A stretch of 64,000 nucleotides of DNA from Vigna angularis. Taxonomy: Eukaryota; Streptophyta; Magnoliopsida; Fabales; Fabaceae. The DNA is taken from positions 17,323,663 to 17,387,662 of the forward strand of contig NC_068976.1 of NCBI RefSeq assembly GCF_016808095.1, written 5' to 3'. The notes beneath the pieces are model-generated. The model was not told the origin of the DNA and did no database searches. It worked only from the letters and a program-made list of their open reading frames with translations. The position numbers and the translations under genes were made by a program. This document shows, piece by piece, positions 38,901 to 52,554 of the stretch; the first letter of the stretch is position 1, and each line of letters opens with the position of its first letter.

Positions 38901-41900
38901 CTGTTCTATCTATCTGATTTTTTTAAAGCTGATATCCATTTTTATTTACTCTTTGACTAACTTGATTGTATTTGCAGCCCACAGTAGACATCAAAACAGT
39001 GCTATCTCAGTTGATGGACAGGTTGTCAAATTATGCTGCCTCTAATACTGAAGTAAGTCTGATGCACTTTTTTGTCAAAAATTAAGTTTCCATGTGTTAT
39101 TGATATCATTTATGTCTCAGGTATTGCCTGAATTTCTGCAAGTGGAAGCATTTGCCAAATTAAGCACAGCAATAGGCCGGGTAAGCCAGATTTCCTTCAG
39201 TTTGTAACTTTTATAGTGCTTATTTTGGGAGAACTGCAGAAAAGATGTCCTGGTAAAGTTATGGACAATGAAGGAACTAAATGTGATGGTGTTTGCAAAT
39301 GCTGTTTCCCTTAATGATAAATATTTATCTTTGATAATTTAGTACGTGTAGTGGTACCTCGACTATTCCTTTAGTACGGATTTCTTTTCCTTGTTTTAAA
39401 ACTTTTATGAAATCTTATGCTTAGAAGTTGTACAAGTTTAAAGTGCACTGTTAAAGTAGTTTGAATTAAAGGCATCTGTATGATCTTATGTGTTACAGGA
39501 AGTTCTTTTCAACTCTCTAAATGAGAAAAACTAAATATTGATTATACTCTCTTGGTTTGTGCCTACTAGATACTAGATATACCTTTTATTTTATGGACTA
39601 TGGAGCCTCAATCCAAACCATATACCTGCTATTGACTGCAGGTGATAGAAGCACAAGCTGACATGCCTATTGTAGGAGCAATTGCTTTGCATGTTTCTCT
39701 TCTTACATTTACTCTCCGTGTTCATCCAGATCGATTTGATTATGTGGACCAAGTACTGGTATGTTACTTTTCAAACATGTTTTGATCTACCAATTTTTGA
39801 GATGTGGTATTTGCATCTTAGCTCTAATCTGCATCTTTTGTGGAATTTGTTCAGGGATCATGTGTGAAGAAGCTTTCTGGAAAACCAAAGCTTGATGACA
39901 GTAGAGCTACAAAGCAAGTCGTAGCACTTTTAAGTGCCCCACTTGATAAATACAATGATATTGTGACTGCATTGACACTTTCTAATTATCCTCGTGTAAT
40001 GGATCATCTTGATCATGAAACAAATAAAGTCATGGCCATGGTTATTATCCAAAGTATTATGAAGAATAACACTTGCATCTCTACTGCTGATAAGGTATGT
40101 TATTTTTGCCTTTGACTCAACCTAATAAAATTATTTCTATGTAACAGTTTTCATTATGCCTTTGCAGGTTGAAGTTTTATTTGAATTAATAAAAGGGCTT
40201 ATAGTGGATTTGGATGGAACAATTGGGGACGAGGTGAGCCTGAGAGTATTGTTAGAATATCTTGGGATTTTGTTTATACGGATAAAAAGGTTCTCTATTA
40301 TACGTTATCTTAAATTTTTATTCAACTTTTTTTGTATGTTTATTCCATTAATATTCTATTATTATTCCCTACATAAATATAGTATTTTCCTAAGATCAGC
40401 CCTTTTTTTTATGTCTAATCTGTAGGTTGACGAAGAAGATTTCAATGAGGAACAAAATTCTGTTGCTCGTCTCATACACATGCTTCATAACGATGAACCA
40501 GAGGAAATGTTCAAGGTAACAATGAGTGTATTCGGAGTCAAATTGAATTTCACTGGTATCTTTCTATTAAGTGTTTCGTATCTTATTGACCTTCAGATAA
40601 TTTGTACCGTAAAGAAGCATATTATGAGTGGAGGACCCAGACGCTTGCCTTTTACAGTTCCTTCCTTGATATTCTCTGCACTCAGGGTATCCTTCCTTAA
40701 TGATGTTATTCTTTCAATTTGTGTTATCTACACCATCTTTAACATGCTTCTTGAATTGAATTCTATGTGATGATAGTTTTAAAATTATATGAATGGAGTT
40801 GCCTGGTCTGTGAGGTCCATATTTCATAATTAAAGCTGCCAATGGTTGTACAAGGATCCTATTAACCATGTACAGCAGAGCTTTGAGACTAATTATATAT
40901 TTGAAATCTCAAATACTTAATCTTTTCTTTCCACTTTTCACCTTTTTTTACCCCCTTTAGCATGTGAAGTATTCTGTAACACTTACAATATTTGTACTGT
41001 GGCATTAATTTCAACTTTATGTCTTGAGGTTTTATATATGTGATTTAATGGTTAAGCCTCATTATTTTTTAACCTTGTGTGGGCTTTAATGGTGTCTAAT
41101 ATTATTACCCCATTATCTTGTGAAGTATTCTGTAACACTTACAATATTTGTACTGTCGCATTAACTTCAACTTTAGATCTTGAGGTTTAATATATGTAAT
41201 TTAATGGTTATGCCTTATTATTTTTTAACCTTGTAGTGGCTTTAGTGGTGTCTAATATTATTACTCATTAGATTTATTAAAATCCAGTGTTTTCTACTTC
41301 CAATTGGATACTTGATAGCTGGTAAGGTCTGAAAATATTTACTTAAACTGTATGCCAAATTCTAACTGGGGGGTTTACTTTTTGAAATTTGAGAATAATA
41401 CTTACAGTGAATAATTCATTTTGCCTTTATGAATCACATTTTTGCTGCAGTTGATCAGGCAGTTGCATGGCCAGGATGGAGATATAGTTGGAGAAGAAGT
41501 TCCTACAACACCGAAAAAAATATTTCAGCTTTTAAATGAGGTGATTTAAAATTTATTATCTTAGTGGGGTGGACGAGAATAATGTCTATCTTTATAATTA
41601 CATGTGCACAACTCTACATTTTTTACTAAACTGTTATGGAGTTATTTTATCTAACTACTGTATGGCATTAGCATAACTATCAAGTCATTTATTTTTGTTT
41701 ATATAATGTTGTATGCACCATATATTGTTATCATGTGATGGACAAATATTAGTTATTTTGTTACAGATAATTGAAGCTCTTTCTTCTGTGTCATCTCCTG
41801 AATTGGCGTTAAGACTGTATCTGCAATGTGCTGAGGTATGCTTGACCCTGCAAACTTGAATTATCTAATCTGATGCCTTTCGCCTTTGTTTCTCTTTATA

Positions 41901-43519
41901 TTTCCAAACAGCTCTGAGAAGACCAATTAAGGGGATTTGTAAATGAAGTTGGGTCTTGAAAACTGATTCTCTCATGCGCAATTCTTTCCCCCCCATTAAA
42001 TTGAAGATTTAACATTTTAGTCTGAGTGGGGAATTGATCTTTAAGGGCTATACTCATGCTGGACTTTTGGCTACTATTACAACCATGAATTTTAATATTT
42101 TCCTGACATTTTAATGCCTATTTATGATGATTATGACACTTCTCATTTTGTGGAATTGTTTCAGTGTATTTTTTTCTCACTTCTAATAATAATATTATCA
42201 GGCTGCTAATGACTGCGACCTTGAGCCTGTTGCTTATGAATTTTTCACTCAGGCATTTGTATTATATGAAGAAGAAATTGCGGTAATTATTATAGAAACA
42301 ATTCAATTTTAACATATTCTTAGTATGACTAAGAAATGGATTTTACTAATGACTGTTCATACTGGTTTTAGGATTCTAAAGCCCAGGTAACAGCAATTCA
42401 TTTAATTATTGGGTCTCTTCAGAGAATGAACGTCTTTGGTGTTGAGAACAGGGATACATTAACACACAAGGCAACAGGGGTATGGTACTATTACTTGTTT
42501 TTTACTTTTTCACCCTTGTCCTTTTACTTTTTAAGAGTCTCTTTAGAGGAGGAATGATGGCAGGATGAAAGGAGACCAGATGGGGAAGGAATGTTCCCTC
42601 TTATTTGGTGGTTTAAAACTTTTTTCGAGGGAAAGGAAATGTCAGGGCAATCATTCAACTTCAGCTCATAAGAAAATGGATTGTGGCAAATGTATTCATG
42701 TCAAACTTAATATGGTTTTCTATCTATTTCTACAGTATTCAGCGAAGCTTTTGAAGAAACCTGATCAGTGCCGAGCAGTTTATGCATGCTCTCATCTCTT
42801 TTGGGTTGATGATCAAGATGGTATTAAAGATGGAGAAAGGTATACTCTACTGGTTTGATTGGGATAATTTGATCGGTTTTATGCATCTCTGCCTCTGCTT
42901 ATGTTTTCTAAAATAATTCTCTCCTCTGAATCAAGCTATACGAAGTGTTATGGCTTTGCACATTCGGTACACACTTTTACAATTGCTTAAAAGTTGATAT
43001 ATAATTTTACTGTTTCCTGAAAAGTCTTCAACTTGTCATCTTTTGTTTTCGCTGTTTCTTTCTTTTGGGATGGGGGTGTTGACTGTTTGATTACAAGGTG
43101 TTGACTGTTTCATTACAGAGTGTTGCTTTGCCTTAAGCGTGCTTTGAGGATTGCAAATGCTGCTCAACAAATGGCCAATGTAGCAAGGGGTAGTAGTGGT
43201 CCAGTAACACTATTTGTTGAAATACTGAACAAGTTGGTTCCTTTTGCTCTAAAACTGTTTATTATACTATCTTCGTGACTTTCTTACTGATGGATGATTG
43301 GTTTCCAGGTACATATATTATTTTGAGAAAGGAAACCCGCAGATCACTAGTGCTACTATCCAGGGGCTTATAGAATTGATCACGACTGAGATGCAGAGTG
43401 ACTCTGCATCAGCTCTCCCAGCCTCAGATGCTTTTTTTACCAGCACATTGAGGTACATCCAATTCCAAAAACAGAAGGGTGGTATACTTGGTGAAAAATA
43501 TGACCCTATCAAGGTCTAA
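35937..43519 (+). CDS. VPS35: Retromer subunit VPS35, 22 exons
   Basis: Large subunit of the core retromer, recycling vacuolar sorting receptors and other cargo from endosomes or prevacuolar compartments. Exons: 35937-36029, 36097-36193, 36299-36422, 36543-36731, 37135-37228, 37432-37488, 37577-37666, 37766-37888, 38978-39052, 39121-39180, 39642-39758, 39855-40094, 40168-40233, 40426-40515, 40597-40686, 41451-41540, 41767-41835, 42202-42282, 42372-42479, 42736-42839, 43119-43232, 43309-43519; 793 aa, close to the 787-790 of the Arabidopsis paralogues. The N-terminal region carries the invariant PRLYL motif (about residues 102-106, split by an intron), which binds VPS26. The C-terminal alpha-solenoid has conserved blocks such as [37 protein letters not shown] and [16 protein letters not shown], the VPS29-binding half. 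The ending [18 protein letters not shown] matches plant VPS35. All introns are GT-AG. Which of the A/B/C paralogues it is cannot be set. Confidence 0.97.
40950..41270. repeat. 156-bp tandem duplication in a VPS35 intron
   Basis: Two head-to-tail copies in intron 15 (40687-41450). TGTGAAGTATTCTGTAACAC begins at about 40963 and again at about 41119; the copies run through TAATGGTTAWGCCT and TTTTTAACCTTGT to GGTGTCTAATATTATTAC. Roughly 90% identity suggests a fairly old duplication. Confidence 0.8.
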
Positions 43520-45682
43520 ATCCCCGCCTAACTTATCCAAGAAGCCCAAATGTGAAGTAGTATGAAAAACCCAGCATGTAGTTGTCAGTGTTCAAAATTA
43601 ACAAAGGTTTATCAGTGTTCACTACTTGTGCATTATAAAATGTTTGCATTTAAAGTGAATAATTATAGATCTTCATATTCTTCCTACAAATTGTATGTAT
43701 TTTATATTTCCAAGATATTAAATGTATTCACTTTTTCATTTAATATTTCTTAGAAGATTAGTAGGAAGATATACCATTACTTTTGTTTCAAGTACAATTG
43801 GCATGTGCAGATTAATGTTCAATTAAAGCTTGTTTGAATTGAATGTTCATTACGTGCATTAACATGTTCGCTGAGGCGTCAAGGACATTTTTAAAGCACG
43901 ATTACAATTTGCTTTCTAGAGTTTCACTAGAACCATATAATTGGTTTTTCCAAGTTCACTCATAAAAAGGCTTTTTCATTCCTTCTATAGCAGTCTATCA
44001 TTCCTAATTGTGCTTTCTGTCGTACCATAAGGCCCCGGCACTGCTGAATTAGTAAAGCAGATGACCCGGTCAAGAGCCCCTGGACATATCCTCCCAGCCA
44101 TCAGGTGTTCTGCTAATTGGTCTCTGCGATGAAGCAGAAATCAGGTTATGTTTTAGCCAAAATAATATAGAATTGGGTAGAGGGGTGTTTGGATGAAAAA
44201 AAAAATTATAAAGAAACTAAAATGTTTAATGACAATATAGTGTTTGCATAGGGAACATTAAGAAAATGGAATTATTTAAATTTATTATAGTATTTAAAGT
44301 TGTGAAATTTAATGTTTTTTTTCACCTTAAGCAATCCAAAATTAGCTAATGTATGCCATTACAATTTAAATTTTAAAATTGATTTGTCTAAACAAAGTAT
44401 AAAAGTAGTAGATGAAGTCAAAATAATGCCGAGTATGATCACATTCACATCGACAATTAATATTTGTAGTTTGTTGACATACAAATGTTATAAGTTAGTA
44501 ACTGTACACAATAGCATGAAATGTGATAAGATAAAATCGTCCATATATGTTAGTTTTTTCATCTGCAACAATGTAAACAATACACTCAACTAATACGTGT
44601 TAAAAAATATCATGTACGATACACCCATCCTTCTTTTAGAGAGGACTATGAATCAACTTTGTTGATTGTTCTCCCTTCAAGAGTGAACAGATCTTTACGT
44701 GAAGATAAAATAGTTTCACAATCGACCCTCTACCCCCAACGAAAAACATGAAAATTAGTTAAGATTTGATTCAATATTTTTTGTTCTCGTTTTCTTGAAA
44801 GTAGAAACTACTCTAATTTGTTTTTATATAGGTTTTTTAGGCTACTATTCATTAAAGAAAGTTTGCCTTAATTTTTGAGATACAAAAGTTTAAATAAGGC
44901 TGGCTCAAATGCTACCTTATCACTGCAGAAAAGATGCTTTAGTTCAGGGAACACTGAAATGAAAAACCAAAACACTGATAACTTTCTCGATTGGATAGGT
45001 GCATAAATGGGTAAATGATAACGAACCAAACTAATTTTTTTAAAGGCGTACACCATTGGTAGTAATAATTCACGGCTGGCCTTGCTAATAAGAAGCCAGT
45101 GTACAGACTCATGGTTCTAAATGGCTCAAGGGTCTTTTTCTTAATCCATTTTAGTACTCTGGACTTTTCTTCACTCAATAAGCCAAGCTAGCATATTTAA
45201 TATGCGGGAAATGATAAGCAAATTCTATATAATTGGCACTTGGTGGGTGGCAGTGTCAGCAACAGTTTCCCATACCCTCGTGTCAAGGGTGTTCCCGCAA
45301 ACATCTGCACTGAATTGGATAAAAGGTTGGCACGTAGCCCTTTCGTTGATGTTGACGTGCATAAATTAAGAAGGTAAAACCATGAAGCTATATTTAGTAA
45401 AACAGAAGGATCCATGCATGTATCCACCACTGTTATAAGATTTATTTTGGTCAAATTCAGAAAGAATTGCAAAAGTGGTATCACTCTACAACAAGACATC
45501 CAATCATAGACTTTGAATTTTTCGAAGCGCTCGTGTGTATATATAAACATAAAAACAATTATCGTATGAAAACAAGGAAAAAATCATTCAGGCATGCTCT
45601 TAAAATAAACTAGGCCTTGCCTCAATTCAAGTTGTAAATTGCAAGTACCCTTTTACTTGGGAAATTGCAAATGAACAATTCA
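43520..45682. other. Intergenic between convergent VPS35 and ABCB genes
   Basis: Contains both 3' UTRs. A GC-richer patch at about 44030-44135 keeps an open plus-strand frame (GPGTAELVKQMTRSRAPGH and on) for about 33 codons before a stop, but has no partner exons. A minus-strand frame at 44939-45178 lacks an early ATG and partner exons. No supported gene. Confidence 0.5.
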
Positions 45683-48600
45683 TCAATGGTTTTCTTGGTC
45701 TCGCGATTCATGCTGTAGACTAACCAATTGCTTATAGATGCTTCGAGGTTTGGCCATCAGCCTCTCATGGCTTCCCATTTCGGCAACGCTGCCATTCTGC
45801 AGCACTACAATGCTGTCAGCGTCACGAACAGTTGATAGCCTGTGAGCTACCAAAATTGTTGTTCTACCTTCCATTAGTTTATCTAGAGCCTCTTGGACCA
45901 GCCTCTCTGATACTGTGTCTAGAGCACTTGTGGCTTCATCCAGCAAAAGAATGGATGGATCTTTCAAAATAGCTCTAGCAATTGCAACCCTTTGTTTTTG
46001 TCCCCCTGACAACTGCACCCCTCTCTCACCTACCTCAGTTTGATACCCTTCTTGCATCCTGCTGATGAATTCATGAGCATTTGCTGCTTTGGCTGCCTTC
46101 ATTACCTCTATTTCTGATGCCTCCTCTTTTCCATACTTGATGTTTTCATAAACTGTGGTTGAGAACAAAGCAGGTTCTTGCTGAACCAATCCTATTCGCA
46201 GCCTTAAGGATCTCAGGTTTAGGCTTTTGACATCACATTCATCTATAAGGACTGATCCAGAATCAGGGTCATAAAACCTCATTACCAATGAAATCACTGT
46301 GCTTTTCCCTGAACCACTTTGACCCACTACTGCCAGACTCTTGCCTGCTGAGACTCTGAGATTCAAGTTCTGAAATATGGTGATGTCAGGTCTCATAGGG
46401 TACTTGAAGCTTACGTTTCTAAACTCTATCTCTCCTTTGACAACAGTTACAATCTTTGAGTTGGGATCATCTGGGGTGATGGATGTTCTCCTTTGGAGGA
46501 TGCCAAAAACCGATCCCAGTGCCTGTGATCCCTTCACAATGTCTGGGGTAAGAGCTAGTGTTTCTGCTATTGCCAGAGAAGTGATGATTAAGACCATGAA
46601 GGACTTCATGATGTCTCCAAAATTTGACTCTTTCTTCTTGATTAAAACTGATGCATACCAAAGGCCAAGTGCATAGGAACAGAAAGCCAATAGCTGGGTT
46701 ATGCCATAGCCAAAACCTGATATGTGGCCCCGTAGAAGAGCTTGTTTGTTAGGCTTGTTCAGTTCAGATGCAAACTGGATTGAAATTCGATCTTCGGCGC
46801 CAAAAGCAGCAACAGTTCGTATGTTGGCAATAGCTTCACGAGCCAAGGAAGTTGCTTTAGAGTAAGCCTGGCTGTAATCTCCTCCAAACCCCTTCAGAAA
46901 TAATTGCTGCAAAAATAATTTCAACTTAGCTATTCTTCTGCTAAAGAAGGAAAATATTTTTTTGACACTAAATGCACCACTTGACAACTCAATTTTAGAA
47001 CCACAACCATTGGCTATTATAATATTGAGGAGAAGGTTCACTGAAAAAACACAATATCAATGAGATCTCCATCCAATTACATAAGGGATTGACACTATTC
47101 TCTACCCAAAACCTTAAGACAATGGATTAATGAGTCTTTCACCTCTACATAGTGCTCTGCTTTCTCATTTCTATCCAATGTATAACTTGGACTCACACTT
47201 GGATTCCCAATATTATGTTCATTAAAAAGTTAACTTTTGTATTTGTAAAGAAGAAAAAATGCTTTTTTGACAATGAATGAGAAGTGGCGTTATGAAGCTA
47301 ACCTCAGTGATAGAAGCTCCTATGAGAAGGGGAAGGCAGGCTACAACCACTGCTGTTAGTTTCCAACTCAATGTGAAGCCAATAACAAAAGCTGTGACAG
47401 TGAGAGCTACATTTTGCACAATGGTTGAGAGTCTGTCAGCCAGAGCACTTCTCACTAGTGTTGCATCAGCAGCTAGCATGGCTGAGAGTGAGCCAGTGTT
47501 GTTCTCATCCTTATCAAACCATGCAACTTCATTGTTGAGAATAGCTGCAAATGGGTCCAAAGACGAAATTAAAGTTTCTCGTTTCAGAAAAGTTAATGCA
47601 TGTGATTATTATAACAGCAAAGCTTTTGCAGCCATGGAGTACCTGAGAACATTAACAAACGTACACGGGCAGTGAGATGTTCTCCCATCAATGTATAAAA
47701 GTAGTGAAGCAATAGATAAACAGGTATAGTAATAAGAGCAACTCCAAGAAATATTAAAGCGACACGATCTACTTCTTGCTTGATTTTAGAACTCTGAGGA
47801 GAATAAAATGCAGTCAAAATGTGAGTGATTCCTAGTGCAAAGAGAGGGGCTTCCATGCCAGCCAGTATTGCACCTACCGACCCAAGTATTGCATAGGGCC
47901 ATTCTGGAGCATTCAGTTTCAGTAAATCCAAAATTGTTGGAGCTGAGGTTGTCTTTGATGGCAAGTGTTGTTCACTTGATTGCATTTCTCCTGTCGTGTC
48001 CAACATCAGCTGCTCCTCTAAGGTCATGTTCTCTGAAGGTTCTCTAAAACTAGAATTTCTTGAACTTTCAGAGCGAGATATTGATCTAGAGTTTGAGAGG
48101 TTTTGTGATGCCTGCAAACTCACCAGATTCACATACTCTCCATTGTTGGACATCAATTCCAAATGAGTTCCACTTTCGACCACCTGGCCGTTCTTCAACA
48201 CAATAATTGTATCTACATCGCGTATGGTGGACAATCTATGAGCAACAACTATTGTTGTTCTGTTTGACATTATTTTTTCTAATGCCTGTTGGACAATCAG
48301 CTCTGACTCAGAATCTAGAGCGCTTGTGGCCTCGTCTAGAAGCAATACTTTTGGGTTTCTGATCACTGCTCTTGCAATGGCAATTCTTTGCTTTTGCCCC
48401 CCTGAAAGTTGGGTGCCACCCTCTCCAACCTGAATATAAAACATAGTGTCACTATAACTTTTCTATGTTAAGTAGAACAAAGATATAATGAAGCTGTTGA
48501 AGATAATTCACACATTTCTACAGGTCAAAGAACTTATGGTATTGCAAAACTAACCTGAGTTTGATAACCATCAGGCAATCCTTGAATAAAAGAATGAGCA

Positions 48601-51230
48601 TTTGCAGCCATGGAAGCTTGTATGACTTTATCCATGTCTGCACCTTCTTTTCCAAACAAAATATTTCCAGCTATTGTTGTTGCAAACAGTGCTGGTTCTT
48701 GACTGACTAAGCCCATCTGTTCTCTCAACCATTTCAATTGGAGATTCTTTAGCTCATATCCATCCAACAGGATCTTACCTAGTGAAAATTAATGCATTAA
48801 CCTCTCCTCCTAAGTATTGAACTGTTCATTGACAAAAAGAAAAAGTGGATGTACTAACTGACTAAATAAGAAAAATGATTATTTGACACACATACATTTT
48901 TTACATTCATTTCACATTACATTTTCTTACTTTTTACTTTCTTTTTTCTTGAAAAAGAATAGCGGTACCTTAACTGGCCAATGTGACAAAAACACTCATT
49001 TGACATGTCTAAGTGTCATTAAATTTTAAAATTGTGCACTGTGATGGTCTAGAAATTCAACAAAGATAGACTGCACACCTTGTCAAATGAATGTTAAAAA
49101 CCAAAACTGTGTCAAAGTATTATTATTGTTTGAAAAAATAAAAAAGTTTATACTTTTATAATCATTTTATCCTTGTATTGTATGTCAAACGAATGTAAAA
49201 GTATGTTATGGTACTATTCACTGAATAAAAATGTGGGGTATGTTTGGCATAGGTTAATTTTGTCCCTACATTTTCTTCTCTCTACCTTGGTGTATCACTC
49301 TCCTACTTGTTCCAACTTGCCATAAAGGGCCATGGAAATTTCAAATGCAACCAACTCTTAAATGGTAATATTAATGATTACCTGAAGTGGGGTCATAGAA
49401 CCGTTGAATAAGTGAAACAATCGTGCTCTTTCCGGAACCACTGGGACCAACAACTGCTATAGTCTTGCCAGCACTCACTGAGAAGCTCAATTTTTCAAAG
49501 ATCATATTGGTTCTTGAGGGGTACGAAAAACAGACCTCACGAAATTCAATTTCCCCAGCAACCAGTGGCACGACAGTGCCATCATCCAACCTCTTAGAAT
49601 TGCTTGAAGCGGACGCAATCATGTTCATGATGTTGGCTGCAGCAGCACGCCCTTTTGCAATGGAACCAAGATTTGGAGCAGCTTGACCAAGAGCACTTCA
49701 AAGGAGGAAAAGTTATGAGTTATCATACGATATGATCATAATCATAATAGCAGTTTCTGATGTACTTACAATCCACTAAAGATGACATTGATTATTGTTG
49801 TGAACGCTTTTCCTCCATTTGTCTTGTGATGCCTCACGAGTATGCTAGAATACCATAGAAGCAATGCCCAAGCACAAAATAACAAGCCATACGTGAAGCC
49901 TACTCCAACTCCTTTTGCCAGACCACCCTTTTTGCCCAGTTTCAGAGCATTATCAAGAGACTTTGAGTATGAACCGATTGCTTTCTCTTCTCCTACAAAT
50001 GAGTAAACAGTACGCACTTGAGAAATCACCTGATCCACCCAAACATTGGGAAAGAAAGAGATATGTTATGCAAGGCATAGTTAAGGATAAAACACCAATT
50101 TAACTGTTGAAATAACCGATGAAAAATGACTTTTAGACTCATAAATTTTTTACATTCGTTTGACATTATCTTTCTTATCTTTTACTCTGTTTTTTCTACA
50201 AAACTTTACATTTTTTTATGACCAGGTTTATTTATTTACCTCTTCTGCAACCTTCCCAGCCTCAGCATAAGCTGCTTCACCCTTTTCTGATAAAGTAGAC
50301 ATGATTATTGTATAAGCTCCCCCAGCTAGAGCTATCAATGGAACCACAGCCAAGGTGAGTAGTGTGAGCTGCCACACTGAGGTAAATCCAATGGCAAATC
50401 CAACGATGAATTGAGAAAGGTAACGAATGGCGTGGCCTGTCTGCATTCAGCACAATGAACAACAGCATTTCACCATAAAGAACCACTCTCAACAATCTTA
50501 AAACAACATAGTTTCTTTGAACCATGTCACACACCTTGTCACCAATAGCATCTTGTACCAGTATTGCATCACTTGAGATGTGGAAAATGATATTAGCATC
50601 CCTTGCTTCGTTGTCGAAGAAATTAATATCCTTCTTTAGCACTGCCTGCAAATATTTCAAACGCAAACGTGCAGTTTGCCTCTCCCCTGTTTGCATCCAG
50701 AACGCTACACCTGAAAAATAGTAGTAAAAAGTGATTATTGAGGAACACCCAGAAGAACCATCCCTCGTTAGAAGCATTGCTTAGAAAGAAAGAAATGAAG
50801 TTGAAGTTATAAGACGTACCCATCCAAGCAGATACCAGAACAACTCCACCAAGGTAGAGCAAATACAAAGCATGCTGCAATGAAGAAAAAAGCCATCACA
50901 TATATACACAAACACGATAGAATCTCATGCACGTAAGAAAATACAATAGTCCAGAAGATGGTGATACAGCACCTCAGAAACTCTTGAGGACAATTTGTGA
51001 GGATTGTTAGAAAGATGTCCCAAAGAGTCGATCATGCGACCAAACAAAATGAAGAAAACAGGAAGAGCAGCACCATGGAGACAAGAACCGACACTTCCGA
51101 GGAACATTAAGACACAGTCAGTTGAATCTGCTGTGGCAAACAAGCCAAAAAACGACACAGTCTCAGTTTTGGTCTGTTGGTCGGTTTTAGATGGCAGGAC
51201 TTGTTGGGGAGGTAGTTCCAGTTCAGCCAT
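45683..51230 (-). CDS. ABCB-type ABC transporter (ABCB13/14-like), 10 exons
   Basis: Full-size MDR/P-glycoprotein exporter of the plant ABCB subfamily, plasma-membrane located in studied relatives (auxin or malate have been reported as substrates of close homologues). Exons: 51230-50973, 50874-50820, 50710-50535, 50440-50240, 50029-49770, 49695-49382, 48778-48555, 48429-47643, 47544-47303, 46906-45683; 1246 aa, matching Arabidopsis ABCB13/14 at 1245-1247. Order TMD1-NBD1-TMD2-NBD2. NBD1: Walker [10 protein letters not shown] (about 400-408), LSGGQKQR (about 504), [21 protein letters not shown]2: Walker [10 protein letters not shown] (about 1034-1042), LSGGQKQR (about 1138), [18 protein letters not shown]. 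Both catalytic Glu residues and H-loops are intact, so both sites look competent. A Ser/Arg/Glu-rich linker ([14 protein letters not shown]) joins the halves and could be phosphorylated. The N-terminus ([27 protein letters not shown]) fits the ABCB13/14 clade. Substrate is not predictable. Confidence 0.95.
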
Positions 51231-51477
51231 TGTGTTTTTTGTTTGAATGTTGAAGATGAAGATAGAAAAAATAAAGAAAAAAGAGTGTAGTGTGTTATAT
51301 GTTAAAGATAAGTTAGTATAAAGAGTAAAAGAGAGTGCCCCGTGAGGTACGGTTGGCGTAGCAGAGTCTATTCCCGCCAATAAATATAAAGTAGTTAAGG
51401 TTAACTATGCCAACGAACTCTTCGGTTCCATAACTATATTATTGGAAAAATATTATTAAGCCAACAACCTCTGTGCC

Positions 51478-51600
51478 GATTTTGTGGTTCTAAGAGCACT
51501 ATGTTTGATCATGTTACCTGTCACTCCATGAGCCCATGCTTTTCTTTACAATGAGGTTCATAACTTCACTTCATTATGGTTGCTAATGGCCATCCATTTC
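51478..51600 (+). pseudogene. Possible degenerate Ty1-copia protease-region relic
   Basis: Broken frames resemble the copia GAG/protease area: a stretch reading S-K-S-T-x-x-D-H-V-T recalls the DSGATDHVT protease signature, and about 90 bases later M-V-A-N-G-H matches the VANG.. block that usually follows. Stops and frameshifts interrupt it and no reverse transcriptase or LTR was found. Suggestive only. Confidence 0.3.
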
Positions 51601-52137
51601 GATGTTTTTAATCCAAAGTAGTAGGTGGAACTCTCCAACAAATAAGCTTAAAGAGATTCACATTGGGATGTTGGAAATGTTAGAATACAATTAAAACTCT
51701 TTCTGGTATAAAATAAAAGTTAATCTTAGAGGTACTTTTTTACTGCCTAGCTCATATGATACATTGAATACTATATAAATTTTACCTTGTGAATATTTTT
51801 AATAAAGTGTGTTGTTGACTTTTTTCTCTAACTAGCTCAAACTTTGTTGGTCACGTCACGTAGGTTTTGACTTCAGAATGCTCGTTTACTGCATTCACAT
51901 CTAGTTGCCAAACTTTAATGCTACATGCCTTTGAAGCTATGTTAAACCCCTCTTACTTCTATATATGAATGAATCTTTAGGTTTTGTATACATAAAAGTT
52001 TATATGTTGAGACAATCACTTGAATAAAGATTATTTCTATCTGAATTTCCATTAGAAGATATATTGCATTAAAAAAATAGAAGAAATGATGCATTTATTG
52101 GAAATACACACGTACACAAAGTTTTATGGTGTAGTCT

Positions 52138-52162
52138 TTTTATTTATTTATTTATTTATTTA
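52138..52162. repeat. (TTTA)n microsatellite
   Basis: Six tandem TTTA tetranucleotides. Confidence 0.85.
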
Positions 52163-52554
52163 TGTGTTTGCTAATGTACAAAATACCTCAGATTTCATAA
52201 AGAAGCGATACCACAAACTTTGTTAACTTTGAGGAAACTTGTCATTTATTTTGTTTTTTATAAAAATTTTGATATTCAATTTATAATAATTCAAATCTAC
52301 ATTATTTAAATTCATTTAAATAGATTTTCTTAAATTCAAATATATAGTTTTAATTTTAAATCCAATCCATTTAATTATATTTAAATTTTAAAAAATAGAT
52401 TTTAAAAATTTAAATCTCAATTCAATTAATTCTATTTTGAATTTTGAAAATCCAAATCTCAGTCTAGTTAATTAGATTTAGATTGAATAATTTTTAAAAT
52501 TTCAAAAATTCAATATCAAGTGTGCCTAAAATTCTTAATTTAGAGTGTAGAGTC

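Noticed and set aside
44868..45178. Minus-strand open frames of 60-80 codons downstream of ABCB
   Set aside because: Start on TTG, have no matching exons or recognisable motifs, and lie beyond or within the ABCB 3' UTR.
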